A stretch of DNA of 64,000 nucleotides from Arthrobacter sp. NIO-1057. Lineage in GTDB: Bacteria > Actinomycetota > Actinomycetes > Actinomycetales > Micrococcaceae. The stretch lies in assembly GCF_900094805.1 (NCBI RefSeq), contig NZ_FMAT01000001.1:248001-312000 (forward strand), in the 5' to 3' direction. This document shows positions 1-8,884 of the stretch, piece by piece (positions within the stretch are counted from its first letter, which is position 1; the number at the start of each line of letters is the position of its first letter). The notes below the pieces were generated by a model that was not told the origin of the DNA, did no database searches, and worked only from the letters and a program-made list of their open reading frames with translations. The translations under genes and the position numbers were made by a program.

Positions 1-448
1 TGGCGAATCCCTTAAGCAAGCTCAGAAGGTTCTGGATGCTGGCGGGGTCATTGTGATTTACCCCGAAGGCACTCTGACCAGAGATCCCAACCTGTGGCCA
101 ATGATTGGGCGTACTGGTGCTGCCCGTCTTGCCCTGCAGACAGGTGCTCCCGTGGTACCCATGGCCCACTGGGGAGACCAAGAACTATTGCCGAGGTACT
201 CCAAGAAGGTTTACCTCTTCCCACGTAAACATGTCACCGTATCCGTTGGTCCGCCGGTAGATCTGGATGACTTGCGGGGAGGTCCTCGAACCCGCACCGT
301 TCTTCAGGAAGCGACTGACCGCATCATGGATGCGATTACTGGCTTGCAGGCAGAATTGCGTCAGGAAGAACCACCGGCAAAGCGTTGGGATCCGAGCGAA
401 CACGGCCAAGCGCAAACTGGCCGTAGTTTCGAAAAGCCGGATAATTAA
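1..448 (+). CDS. plsC: 1-acyl-sn-glycerol-3-phosphate acyltransferase, 5'-truncated by window edge
   Basis: The reading frame is open from base 2, so the N-terminus, including the catalytic HX4D block, lies outside the window. The visible part carries the EGT block (YPEGTLTRD) and the later conserved block around GAPVVPMA, both typical of PlsC/LPLAT acyltransferases, which acylate lysophosphatidic acid to phosphatidic acid at the membrane. The tail after about residue 110 is charged and Pro-rich, as is common for the actinobacterial form. gpsA, which makes the glycerol-3-phosphate precursor, starts 37 bases downstream on the same strand, so the two probably form one phospholipid-precursor operon with ddl. 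The family assignment is firm; the acyl acceptor is inferred from the family. Confidence 0.85.
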   Translation, partial: GESLKQAQKVLDAGGVIVIYPEGTLTRDPNLWPMIGRTGAARLALQTGAPVVPMAHWGDQELLPRYSKKVYLFPRKHVTVSVGPPVDLDDLRGGPRTRTVLQEATDRIMDAITGLQAELRQEEPPAKRWDPSEHGQAQTGRSFEKPDN

Positions 449-485
449 CCACAACACGTGATCATCACTTTCTAGAGGACTGAGA

Positions 486-1520
486 ATGACTAAGCCGCTT
501 CCACGTAAGATCGCTGTGATGGGCGCCGGTAGCTGGGGTACCACCTTTGCCAAGGTCTTGGCAGATTCTGTAGCAGATCAAGAAATTCCGGTGCAGATCT
601 GGGCACGTCGAGATGACGCAGCCAATGAGATCAACGAACGCCATACCAATTCGCGCTACCTGCGCGAAACCAAACTCCCTGCCAACATTTCAGCCTCCTC
701 AAATCAACGAGAAGTGTTGGAAGGCGCAGACTTGGTGGTCTTGGCAATTCCTTCACAATCGCTGCGACGCGAGTTGGCAGTGTTCAAGAAGTACTTTGAG
801 CCTGAAGCTGTGTTGCTTTCGCTGATGAAGGGCCTTGAACGCGGCACTGACCTTCGCATGAGTGAAGTTATTGCCGAGGTGACTCAGTTCCCAGAAGACC
901 GTGTTGCGGTACTTTCCGGTCCAAACCTTGCGATGGAAATTGCCCGTGAACAACCAACTGCATCGGTAGTTGCTTGTACCGATGGGGAAACTGCCCAGTG
1001 GATTGCAGAGCTTTGCTCTGCACCGTACTTCCGTCCGTACACCAACGATGACGTGCTCGGCGTAGAACTTGGTGGAATCGTTAAAAACATCATTGCTCTT
1101 GCCGTTGGTATGTGTGATGGCATGGGCATGGGTGACAACACGAAGTCCACTGTGATCACCCGTGGCTTGGCTGAAACTACTCGACTGGTTCTATCACTTG
1201 GTGGCCGTCTTGATACTTTGGCTGGCCTCTCTGGCCTTGGTGACTTAGTCGCTACCTGTTCTTCGTCCTTGTCGCGTAACAACACTGCAGGACGGCTGCT
1301 GGGTCAGGGTCTCTTCCTTGACGAGGTCAATGACCGCATGTCTCAAACTGCCGAAGGCATCAAGTCCGCCCGTGCCGTCTTTGATCTCGCGCGTGCTCAT
1401 GAAGTTGAGATGCCAATTACTGAAGCAGTGGTTATGGTTCTTGAAGGTTCACTGAGCGTTGAAAACATGGCAGCGCGACTGTTGTCCCGCGAGCTGAAAT
1501 CTGAAGGAGAACAGAACTAA
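486..1520 (+). CDS. gpsA: Glycerol-3-phosphate dehydrogenase [NAD(P)+]
   Basis: 344 residues, normal length for GpsA, which reduces dihydroxyacetone phosphate to sn-glycerol-3-phosphate in the cytoplasm. The N-terminal Rossmann motif MGAGSWGTTFAKVLAD is at residues 12-27. LSGPNLAMEIA and the C-terminal block GVELGGIVKNIIALAVG, containing the catalytic Lys, are intact. The ATG has an AGAGGA-type ribosome binding site. The stop codon overlaps the ddl start by one base (TAATG), so translational coupling is likely. Besides phospholipids, its product can feed tagD (17.7 kb) for CDP-glycerol. Confidence 0.95.
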   Translation: MTKPLPRKIAVMGAGSWGTTFAKVLADSVADQEIPVQIWARRDDAANEINERHTNSRYLRETKLPANISASSNQREVLEGADLVVLAIPSQSLRRELAVFKKYFEPEAVLLSLMKGLERGTDLRMSEVIAEVTQFPEDRVAVLSGPNLAMEIAREQPTASVVACTDGETAQWIAELCSAPYFRPYTNDDVLGVELGGIVKNIIALAVGMCDGMGMGDNTKSTVITRGLAETTRLVLSLGGRLDTLAGLSGLGDLVATCSSSLSRNNTAGRLLGQGLFLDEVNDRMSQTAEGIKSARAVFDLARAHEVEMPITEAVVMVLEGSLSVENMAARLLSRELKSEGEQN

Positions 1521-2632
1521 TGGCTGATCGTAAACTCCGAGTCCTGCTCTTGTTTGGTGGACGTTCCTCTGAACACTCGGTATCGTGCGTGACCGCAGCC
1601 GGCGTCATGCATGCTATAGACCGTGATCTCTTTGAGGTTATTCCCGTGGGCATTACCCGGGATGGCGGATGGACTTTGCTGGACAAGGATCCAGAAGGCT
1701 GGGCTTTAGACTCCGGACAACTGCCGGAAATTTCTACGGTTGATCACCCAGTTCAGCTTTCGCCTGAACCAAACAAGACGTCTCTCCAAGCTTTCGCTGA
1801 CGCGAAAATTTCAGAGATTTCTGAAGTAGACGTAGTTTTCCCACTCCTGCATGGACCTTTCGGTGAAGATGGTTCGATTCAGGGCCTATTGGAAACCGCG
1901 GGTGTGCCATATGTAGGCTCCGGCATTGCTGCTAGTGCCATGGGTATGGACAAGCACTTCATGAAGGTTGTTTTCCAGGAAGCCGGCTTCAATGTCGGCC
2001 CGTACGAAGTCATCACCAACAAGCAGTGGCTACGGGACACCGAAGCCGCACTGGCTCGTTGCGAACACTTGGAATACCCACTCTTTGTGAAGCCAGCTCG
2101 CGCCGGCTCATCCGTAGGTATCACCAAGGTAGATGTACCTTCTGAGCTTCGCGCTGCTGTGGAGGTTGCTCGTGCCGAGGATCCAAAGGTCATTGTTGAG
2201 CAGGGCATTGTTGGACGCGAAATCGAATGTGGCGTTCTAGAAGGCCGCGGTAGTACCCCAGCGCGGGCATCGCTACCAGGCGAAATTGCAGTGGCAGATA
2301 ACGGTCACACTTTCTATGATTTTGAAGCTAAGTACGTGGACGGCGCCGCGGCACAACTTAGCTGCCCTGCAGACCTGAGCGAAGAGGCCACTGCGGAAAT
2401 TCGAGATCTTGCCGTCAAGGCTTTTGACTCTTTGGATGCTGAAGGGCTTTCCCGAGTCGACTTCTTCTATACTCCAGATGGTCAGTGGATTATCAACGAG
2501 ATCAACACGATGCCTGGTTTCACTCCTTCGAGCATGTACCCGCAGATGTGGGATAAGACCGGTATTGGTTATCGCGAACTGATCAATGAGCTCATTGCTC
2601 TGGCGACTGAGCGAAACGTTGGACTTAGATAG
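1520..2632 (+). CDS. ddl: D-alanine--D-alanine ligase
   Basis: 370 residues with the ATP-grasp ligase pattern: N-terminal FGGRSSEHSVS, the HGPFGEDGSIQG loop, the ATP-binding segment FVKPARAGSSVGI near residues 192-204, and the metal/substrate block INEINTMPGFTPSSMY near residue 327. It makes D-Ala-D-Ala for peptidoglycan. The start overlaps the gpsA stop by one base. A 24-bp perfect hairpin 18 bases after the stop ends the plsC-gpsA-ddl transcript. The family is certain by motif content; nothing suggests a D-Ala-D-Lac variant, but that was not tested. Confidence 0.96.
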   Translation: MADRKLRVLLLFGGRSSEHSVSCVTAAGVMHAIDRDLFEVIPVGITRDGGWTLLDKDPEGWALDSGQLPEISTVDHPVQLSPEPNKTSLQAFADAKISEISEVDVVFPLLHGPFGEDGSIQGLLETAGVPYVGSGIAASAMGMDKHFMKVVFQEAGFNVGPYEVITNKQWLRDTEAALARCEHLEYPLFVKPARAGSSVGITKVDVPSELRAAVEVARAEDPKVIVEQGIVGREIECGVLEGRGSTPARASLPGEIAVADNGHTFYDFEAKYVDGAAAQLSCPADLSEEATAEIRDLAVKAFDSLDAEGLSRVDFFYTPDGQWIINEINTMPGFTPSSMYPQMWDKTGIGYRELINELIALATERNVGLR

Positions 2633-2650
2633 AACTCGTTTAGCCTCGCA

Positions 2651-2701
2651 AAGATAATAGCGTGCGACTCGAATCAAATTCGAGTCGCACGCTATTATCT
2701 T
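2651..2701. terminator. Bidirectional rho-independent terminator between ddl and DUF3515 gene
   Basis: A perfect 24-bp inverted repeat (2651-2674 with 2678-2701) around a 3-base CAA loop. The stem ends in A-rich and T-rich edges, so a T-tract follows the hairpin on both strands. It sits between two convergent genes. Confidence 0.9.
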
Positions 2702-2720
2702 TTAAACGTTATGGAGAATT

Positions 2721-3230
2721 TTACAATTCTTCAGACTTGTCGACACTCACGCAGGCCTTCTGGGCGGGGATCTTCGCTGCCGCGTCAGAAAGTGAAGCCA
2801 GTACGGTACTGGAAGGGATCACATTGGGATCAAGCACGACTTCAGTTGCTGGAGTCCGTCCGTAGGTAGTAAGCGTCCAGATGCCACTCTTATCGTCTTC
2901 GTGGGCAACCCAATCAACGTCATTGACTGATACGCAAGGATCTGTCGTTGGTGTGGGAACTTCAACGCCACAGCGCAAAACTACTTGTGAAGGATCACCC
3001 CAAGCGGAGGTCGCCTGAGAAGTGGTGGGACGACGTTCAGCGTCACCAATGGCATCTGGCAGAACAACCATCATTTCTGCACAAAGAGGATTAGAAGCAT
3101 CGGGTGCCGCATCAACGGCAGCTACGGAAGAGCAAGAAGCAAGTAGCGAACTAGCTACAACTGCCATTGTCAGAACCCTGATAGATTGCTTTCTTTTTGA
3201 GTAACGTTTTGGCGACACTTCGGAATTCAT
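2721..3230 (-). CDS. DUF3515-family lipoprotein
   Basis: About 169 residues from the ATG at 3230; a GTG at 3245 would add five residues and neither start has a clear ribosome binding site. A basic N-terminus and hydrophobic stretch lead to the lipobox LLASC, so the product is a predicted secreted lipoprotein. The remaining Cys residues (LCAEM, LRCGVE, DPCVSV, KACVSV) fit the disulfide pattern of DUF3515 proteins, which commonly neighbour ddl in actinobacteria. The biochemical function of the family is unknown. It converges with ddl on a shared terminator and is divergent from the LCP gene at 3312. Confidence 0.75.
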   Translation of the reverse strand: MNSEVSPKRYSKRKQSIRVLTMAVVASSLLASCSSVAAVDAAPDASNPLCAEMMVVLPDAIGDAERRPTTSQATSAWGDPSQVVLRCGVEVPTPTTDPCVSVNDVDWVAHEDDKSGIWTLTTYGRTPATEVVLDPNVIPSSTVLASLSDAAAKIPAQKACVSVDKSEEL

Positions 3231-3311
3231 GCTGAGTTTGGACACTTTATAAGCCTACATCTCTGTACGGCCGGATAAGATGTATTGAGTTGAAACTGTG
3301 AAAGGTAACTA

Positions 3312-4355
3312 ATGTCCTTCGAAACGTACGAAGCGCGACCGCGCAAGAAGAAACACACTGGGCGCAATGTTGTGCTCAGCATCCTTGTTCTAGTGATGGT
3401 TGCGGCCCTAGTTGCGGCTGGTTACTTATGGAATCTTGGACGCACCTTCGACTCCCAGAGCGGAAAGATCTCTGACGCTTTCCCGGCCGAAGACACTCGT
3501 CCCGAGGTTAAAGAAGAGTCAAAAGACGCAGTCAACATCCTGCTTCTTGGCAGTGACACGCGAGCAACGCGAGACACCGACGAAACTGATGAAGAATTCG
3601 GAACCCTGCCAAATGGTGGCCGTTCGGACACGATGATGCTTGTTCACATCCCCGAAGACCGCAAGAACATCTATGTCACCTCGATCATGCGTGATACCTG
3701 GCTGAATATCCCTGGTGTAGGATCGGCAAAGATCAATGCCGCGTTTGCCCACGGCGGTGTGTCGAAGGCTGTTGAAACTCTTGAAGGACTCTTTGGCGTC
3801 CGTATCAACCACGTGGCATCCATTGATTTTGAGGGATTCAAAGGCCTTACCGACGCGGTTGGTGGTGTGACTATCAATAACCCCATCGCTTTCAAGCAGT
3901 CTTTGGCCAACGGCATCACTTTCCCCAAGGGAACCCAGACTCTTGACGGTGAACAGGCTCTTGCCTTCGTCCGTGAACGCAAAGCATTCCCGTCCAGTGA
4001 CTACCAGCGCGTCAAGAACCAGCAGCTCTTTGTTAAGGCACTGCTGGGCCAGCTCATGTCAAAGGACACGTTGACTAATCCGGCAAAGGTTTCGGACGCA
4101 GTGGGACAGATTGCACCGTACATTGCAGTTGATGATTCCCTTGATTCCGCAAAGGTAGCTTCTTACGCGACTTCCATGTTGAACTTGCGTCCAAGCGACA
4201 TGGATTTCTTCACGCTACCAAACAGCGGTACCGGCCGCTCGGCTGACGGACAATCAATCGTGGTGCCAGATATGGACGCAATCAATAAGTTCGGTAAGGC
4301 ACTGCAAGAAGACAAGATGGCTGAATTCGTGGAGTCGACTGACCTTTCACGCTAG
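3312..4355 (+). CDS. LytR-CpsA-Psr (LCP) family glycopolymer ligase
   Basis: 347 residues: a basic cytoplasmic tail, one membrane segment at about residues 20-40, then an extracytoplasmic LCP domain. LCP signature residues are present: the Arg/Asp of GRSDTMMLVHIPEDR, SIMRDTW, and KINAAFAHGG, then FVRERKAFPSSDYQRVKNQQ. The family transfers undecaprenyl-phosphate-linked glycopolymers such as teichoic acids to peptidoglycan on the outer membrane face. An AAAGGT ribosome binding site precedes the ATG. A paralogue lies at 11759, next to the teichoic-acid cluster. Which polymer this copy handles cannot be told. Confidence 0.92.
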   Translation: MSFETYEARPRKKKHTGRNVVLSILVLVMVAALVAAGYLWNLGRTFDSQSGKISDAFPAEDTRPEVKEESKDAVNILLLGSDTRATRDTDETDEEFGTLPNGGRSDTMMLVHIPEDRKNIYVTSIMRDTWLNIPGVGSAKINAAFAHGGVSKAVETLEGLFGVRINHVASIDFEGFKGLTDAVGGVTINNPIAFKQSLANGITFPKGTQTLDGEQALAFVRERKAFPSSDYQRVKNQQLFVKALLGQLMSKDTLTNPAKVSDAVGQIAPYIAVDDSLDSAKVASYATSMLNLRPSDMDFFTLPNSGTGRSADGQSIVVPDMDAINKFGKALQEDKMAEFVESTDLSR

Positions 4356-4378
4356 TTCTGACTTAGGACCGATAATCT

Positions 4379-5347
4379 ATGACCCCCCAAAAGCTCGATA
4401 CATCCGTGCGTGCCATCAAAGAATGGTTAGCACGGAGTGTGAAGAGTCTCGGGAACCATTCTGACCGGCTCAACGCCATCAATGTTTTCCCAGTAGCCGA
4501 CGGTGATACGGGTAGTAACCTCTACCTCACCGCTCGCGCTGGCCATGATGCTGTGAGCGAGTTGGAAAGTGATGATATCGGTGGATTTCTAGAAGTTGCC
4601 GCGCGCGCCTCAATGGAGTCTGCGCGTGGCAACTCCGGAACCCTCTTTGCCGTTTTCCTCAGTGGACTGAGCGAACCTTGGATTGGGCAAGAACGGTTGA
4701 CTGCGCCACTTCTCGCTCTAGGGTTAGAACGGGCAAAAGTTCGTTCGTGGTCAGCGCTGAGCGAACCTGTCGAAGGCACCATGCTTTCGGTGATCAACGC
4801 GATCGCCTTGGCAGCTGGTTCTACGTTGGCTCATATCAAGACAGACCCTGAAAGTCGTGCTGCTCTGGACACGCTGCTAGTGCAAATGAAACAGGCTGCA
4901 CAACTAGCGGTCAAGGGAACAGAAACTGAGCTGGAGCCCTTGCTGGAAGCCGGTGTGGTTGATGCTGGTGCGGTAGGCATGCTGATCGTTATTGATGAGT
5001 TGTGCGCCGCGGTCAGGAATGACGATACTGATTTTTCTTCCTATGAGTCCTTCCACGGGTACAAGATTCAAGATCCTCATGTGCATAAGAACAGTGAACC
5101 TGAATCAGGCGTTGAGGTGATGTGTACTGTGTCTCTTGACGCTCTAGGCGCAGCGACCCTTCGCGGCCAACTAGATGCCTTAGGAAATTCCGTGATCATG
5201 TCCCCGGTGAACCAGTTGGAAGAAGATACCTACCGCTGGCGTGTTCACGTCCACGTAGACGAACCACAACCAGCACTTGAACTCATTGGCAAGTATGGTG
5301 ATCCGGTGAATGTCAGCGTAACGGACCTCTGCACCCACGATGACTGA
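4379..5347 (+). CDS. DAK2/DhaL-domain protein (short FakA/DhaL-like)
   Basis: 322 residues. The N-terminal two-thirds is a DhaL-type kinase domain: NVFPVADGDTGSNL (about residues 38-51) carries the Asp residues that bind Mg-ADP, followed by ARGNSGTLFAVFLSGL and the EGTMLSVI block. FakA-type fatty-acid kinases are usually about 550 residues with a long C-terminal region; only a short C-terminal domain (from about residue 235) is present here. The gene overlaps recG by 8 bases (ATGACTGA), so the two are probably translationally coupled. Such DAK proteins often sit just upstream of recG. The substrate is not determinable from sequence. Confidence 0.8.
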   Translation: MTPQKLDTSVRAIKEWLARSVKSLGNHSDRLNAINVFPVADGDTGSNLYLTARAGHDAVSELESDDIGGFLEVAARASMESARGNSGTLFAVFLSGLSEPWIGQERLTAPLLALGLERAKVRSWSALSEPVEGTMLSVINAIALAAGSTLAHIKTDPESRAALDTLLVQMKQAAQLAVKGTETELEPLLEAGVVDAGAVGMLIVIDELCAAVRNDDTDFSSYESFHGYKIQDPHVHKNSEPESGVEVMCTVSLDALGAATLRGQLDALGNSVIMSPVNQLEEDTYRWRVHVHVDEPQPALELIGKYGDPVNVSVTDLCTHDD

Positions 5348-7526
5348 TCAGGGCACAGCACCATTTGAAGATTCTGAGCTTGCTACTTATCTCGGTGGTA
5401 AGAATGCTCAAGCCTTAGAAAAGGCATTTGGCTATAGAACAGTCGGTGATTTTCTCTGGCACTTTCCACGTCGCTATGTCGAAGTCGGCGAATTAACTCC
5501 CATTGCCGAGCTTCCCTATGATGAGCACGTTACTGTTGTCGCGCAGGTGGTCAATGTTAGTCAACGTCAGATGCACTCGCGCCGGGGATTTATCTTTGAA
5601 GTGACGGTGAGCGATGAGCTAAGCTCAGGCGGCCAAGAACTCAAAATGACGTTCTTCAACGGCTACCAGGCGCGCAGTGACTTGGTTGTCGGGACTATCG
5701 CCATGTTCAGTGGAAAAGTCGGTTGGTATCAAGACCACCTTCAGTTGAGCCAACCCGATTACGCAGTTCTGGATGAAGCTTCACAAGCGGATCCTCGACC
5801 AATCCCTATCTATCCGGCAACAGCGAAAATGCCGAACAAAAGAATTCGTGACTTGATGGGACTTCTCATCCCACACCTATCAGGCGAACGTCTGCCTGAA
5901 TTTCTTCCGGAAGAGATTCTGCGCGCTCATCGGTACCCTGAACGCCACAGAGCATTTCGCGAACGTCATTCGCCTCGGGAAATCAAGAACGCGTACATCG
6001 CCAGACAGCGATTTGCCTTTGAAGAAGCCTTCGTTCTCCAACTGTCACTAGCTGGACGTAATCGTCAACTTGGTACGCAGCAGGCCATTGCGCGTCCACG
6101 GGTGGAGGGGCGCCTCGCCGACAAGTTTGATAACCAATTGCCTTTTGAACTGACCGAAGATCAGCTTCAGGTGGGGGATCAGATTTCTGCTGATTTGTCG
6201 CAGGCGCACCCGATGCATCGCTTGCTTCAAGGTGAAGTAGGTTCGGGTAAGACCATTGTGGCGTTGCGTGCGATTCTTCAGGTAATTGATGCCGGAGGTC
6301 AGGCTGCCCTGCTGGCGCCAACGGAAGTCTTGGCAGCGCAGCACTTCAGCTCCATCAAGAAGATGCTTGGCAAGTTAGCTGAACCCGGGCTCTTTGGCGA
6401 AGTTGAGGGAACTGGGGTAGCTCTGCTAACAGGGTCTGCCAAGACGGCTCAACGACGAGAAGCTCTCTTAGGTATTGCCAGCGGTGAGACTGGACTGATT
6501 ATTGGTACTCACGCGCTGTTAGGGGATCAAGTTCAGTTTGCTGAGCTCGGGCTCGTAGTCGTTGATGAGCAACACCGGTTCGGTGTGGAGCAACGCGATG
6601 CGCTTCGTGCTAAATCAGGAAACTGGGTTCCTCACACATTAGTGATGACGGCAACTCCGATCCCTAGAACGGTGGCGATGACGGTCTTTGGTGATCTAGA
6701 CACTTCAACAATTAAACGTTTACCTGCCGGACGTGCACCGATTCAAACTCATATTGTTCCGATGCAGCTTGCTGGTTATCGGGATAGGTTGTTCTCACGA
6801 ATCACAGAAGAAGTTTCCCAAGGGCATCAGGTCTATGTGGTGTGCCCCCGTATCTCAGATACGACAGCCGAGCAAGGCGTGCTTCTTTCAACCTATGATG
6901 AACCTTCTGGCCAGACAATGAGCGTGGAAGCAATGATGGAACTGCTGGCGGGAATGCCAGAGTTTTCTTCTTTACGTGTCGAAGCCTTGCATTCGCAACT
7001 GGACGCGGCGCGGAAACAAGAGCTCATGGATTCATTTGCTCGCGGAGAAATCGACGTACTGGTTTCAACCACGGTCATTGAAGTTGGTGTTGACGTGCAT
7101 AACGCAACGCTGATGGTCATCATGGATGCTGAGCGTTTTGGTATTTCGCAGCTGCATCAGTTGCGCGGTCGTATCGGCCGTGGTGGATTGCCGGGGACCT
7201 GTCTCGTGACGACGTGGTTAGACGCGGACCACCCTTCAGTATCAAGACTAAAAACCATCGAGTCTACCCTGGACGGTTTCGAGTTGGCCGAAGCGGACCT
7301 CGCGGAACGACGCGAAGGAAACATTCTTGGTGTTCAGCAGTCTGGCAGTCAATCATCACTGAAAGAACTCAGCATCATCAAAGACCGCACCGTGATTGAG
7401 CAAGCGCGCGGTCATGTCGATGCATTAATGAAGATGCCAGCTTGGCAAACGAAGTACCCACGTCTCCTTGAGATTGTCGGAGCCTGGGCCGATGAATCAA
7501 CTAAAGAATTTTTGAATAAGAACTAG
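5340..7526 (+). CDS. recG: ATP-dependent DNA helicase RecG
   Basis: 728 residues. An N-terminal wedge/OB region (to about 230) is followed by SF2 helicase motifs: Walker A LLQGEVGSGKT (about residue 296), VVVDEQHRFG, the TATPIPRT motif III, the C-terminal motifs VVSTTVIEVGVDV-like (LVSTTVIEVGVDV) and QLRGRIGRG. RecG remodels stalled forks and branched DNA. Length and motif order match intact RecG. The start overlaps the DAK gene; rsmD follows after 14 bases, so the operon likely continues. Confidence 0.96.
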   Translation: MTDQGTAPFEDSELATYLGGKNAQALEKAFGYRTVGDFLWHFPRRYVEVGELTPIAELPYDEHVTVVAQVVNVSQRQMHSRRGFIFEVTVSDELSSGGQELKMTFFNGYQARSDLVVGTIAMFSGKVGWYQDHLQLSQPDYAVLDEASQADPRPIPIYPATAKMPNKRIRDLMGLLIPHLSGERLPEFLPEEILRAHRYPERHRAFRERHSPREIKNAYIARQRFAFEEAFVLQLSLAGRNRQLGTQQAIARPRVEGRLADKFDNQLPFELTEDQLQVGDQISADLSQAHPMHRLLQGEVGSGKTIVALRAILQVIDAGGQAALLAPTEVLAAQHFSSIKKMLGKLAEPGLFGEVEGTGVALLTGSAKTAQRREALLGIASGETGLIIGTHALLGDQVQFAELGLVVVDEQHRFGVEQRDALRAKSGNWVPHTLVMTATPIPRTVAMTVFGDLDTSTIKRLPAGRAPIQTHIVPMQLAGYRDRLFSRITEEVSQGHQVYVVCPRISDTTAEQGVLLSTYDEPSGQTMSVEAMMELLAGMPEFSSLRVEALHSQLDAARKQELMDSFARGEIDVLVSTTVIEVGVDVHNATLMVIMDAERFGISQLHQLRGRIGRGGLPGTCLVTTWLDADHPSVSRLKTIESTLDGFELAEADLAERREGNILGVQQSGSQSSLKELSIIKDRTVIEQARGHVDALMKMPAWQTKYPRLLEIVGAWADESTKEFLNKN

Positions 7527-7540
7527 TAAGAGAGGCTGGA

Positions 7541-8131
7541 ATGAGCCGAATTATTGCCGGCGTAGCTGGCGGTCAGCCACTGAAATCAGTCCCCGGAGAT
7601 GCGACTCGACCCACGACGGACAGAGTCAAAGAAGCACTCTTTTCTCGCCTTGAAAGCTGGGACCTTCTTGCTGGTGCTCGTGTTCTGGACCTCTTTGCTG
7701 GTTCAGGTGCTTTAGGAATTGAAGCTGCCAGTAGGGGAGCACGACAAGTAGTCCTTGTAGAGAAAGCTCCAAAAGCGGCTAGTGTTTGTCAGCAAAATGC
7801 TGCCCTAGTGAATAAGGTGCTGAAATCTACAGTAGTTTCAGTTCAACGTGGCTCAGTTGATTCGGTGTTGGATAGCTTCGTTAACACTTCGACGGGCCTA
7901 GCAACCCGAACATTTGACGTAGTACTGCTGGATCCGCCGTACCCTCTGACCGATGCAGAACTCGAAATCACTTTGCAGAAAATCGCTAAAGTCCTGGCAG
8001 CAGACGCGACGGTCATCGTTGAACGCTCCAGTCGTTCACCTGAACCGTCGTGGCCTGAAGAATTGGAGAATTTCTCCGATAAAAAGTACGGGGAAACCCA
8101 CCTATGGTTTGCTGAACCTGTCGAGGTCTAA
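7541..8131 (+). CDS. rsmD: 16S rRNA (guanine(966)-N(2))-methyltransferase RsmD
   Basis: 196 residues with the SAM-binding motif VLDLFAGSGALGIEAASRGA at about 46-65 and catalytic motif LLDPPY near residue 129. The N-terminal IIAGVAGGQPLK and the TRPTTDRVKEALF segment are RsmD hallmarks. It methylates G966 of 16S rRNA. The last 30 bases overlap the 3' end of the opposite-strand gene at 8102-8884. In many actinobacteria rsmD directly precedes coaD; here two minus-strand genes separate them. Confidence 0.94.
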   Translation: MSRIIAGVAGGQPLKSVPGDATRPTTDRVKEALFSRLESWDLLAGARVLDLFAGSGALGIEAASRGARQVVLVEKAPKAASVCQQNAALVNKVLKSTVVSVQRGSVDSVLDSFVNTSTGLATRTFDVVLLDPPYPLTDAELEITLQKIAKVLAADATVIVERSSRSPEPSWPEELENFSDKKYGETHLWFAEPVEV

Positions 8132-8884
8132 ACCAGCCCGGGTTTCCGCCGGATACGGTCCTGCGGCTTGGCATTGTTGGATTAGTTCCTCCGAGATCCT
8201 CTGATTCGAAGCGGTGAGGATGAGGTTACCCGGGTATCTCTGGGTGAACATCTCTGGTGTTGAACTGAGCATCACGAAATCAAATGCAGACTGCGCAGCG
8301 GCAACTTGGGTTTTTGTGAATCGTAATGGGGGATCATCACCGACGTTGACGAACAACAAACCGTCAGTGGTCAGTGAATTTTTCAGTTCGGCGTAATACT
8401 CCGGTGTAGTTAAATGTTCGGGTGCTTCGGGACCGGAGAAGATGTCAAGAATGATCACATCAAATTTCTCTTCGGCAAGTTCTTCGGCTAATACGGATCG
8501 AGCATCTGCCACCAGCGGCGTGAGCTTGCAATTGGTAGGTAGTGGCAATTGGGTGAGAACAAAGTCTAGAAGCTCTCGTTCAATGTCTACGGCTACGTGG
8601 GTACTTGCTGGATAGACAGCGCTAGCCCAACGCGCCAGCGTTAATGCACCTGCTCCGAGATGGAGCATCCGCAAAGGCCTGTCTGAACTACGCAACACCC
8701 TCAGGTGATTTGCAATTCGTGACAAGTATTCGTAAAAGACTTCTTCAGGATGTGCCACATTGACGTGTGATTGTTCGGCATCGCCGATGGCAAGTATTTT
8801 TGAGCCTGGGACTAGGTCATCATCGTAGATGGTGGCATGTTCTTGCACGAAGCTTAGCCAACGCTTGACCGGTTTAACGCTCAT
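8102..8884 (-). CDS. Spermidine-synthase-like Rossmann-fold protein
   Basis: 260 residues with a class I methyltransferase/aminopropyltransferase fold. MLHLGAGALTLARW (about residues 74-87) is the nucleotide loop, VAVDIERELLDFV the acidic strand, and FDVIILDIFSGPEAPEHLTTPEYY the active-site strand, as in the fused MFS/spermidine-synthase family. The canonical polyamine-binding D-x-T/S-D-P is replaced by DIFSGP, so true spermidine synthesis is doubtful. The start overlaps the upstream aminotransferase by 4 bases (ATGA), implying an operon, and the 3' end overlaps rsmD by 30 bases tail-to-tail. No transporter segments are fused. Function beyond the fold is unknown. Confidence 0.75.
   Translation of the reverse strand: MSVKPVKRWLSFVQEHATIYDDDLVPGSKILAIGDAEQSHVNVAHPEEVFYEYLSRIANHLRVLRSSDRPLRMLHLGAGALTLARWASAVYPASTHVAVDIERELLDFVLTQLPLPTNCKLTPLVADARSVLAEELAEEKFDVIILDIFSGPEAPEHLTTPEYYAELKNSLTTDGLLFVNVGDDPPLRFTKTQVAAAQSAFDFVMLSSTPEMFTQRYPGNLILTASNQRISEELIQQCQAAGPYPAETRAGLDLDRFSKP

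Noticed and set aside
8102-8884. True spermidine synthase
   Set aside because: The polyamine-site motif is missing (DIFSGP in its place), so only the fold is claimed.
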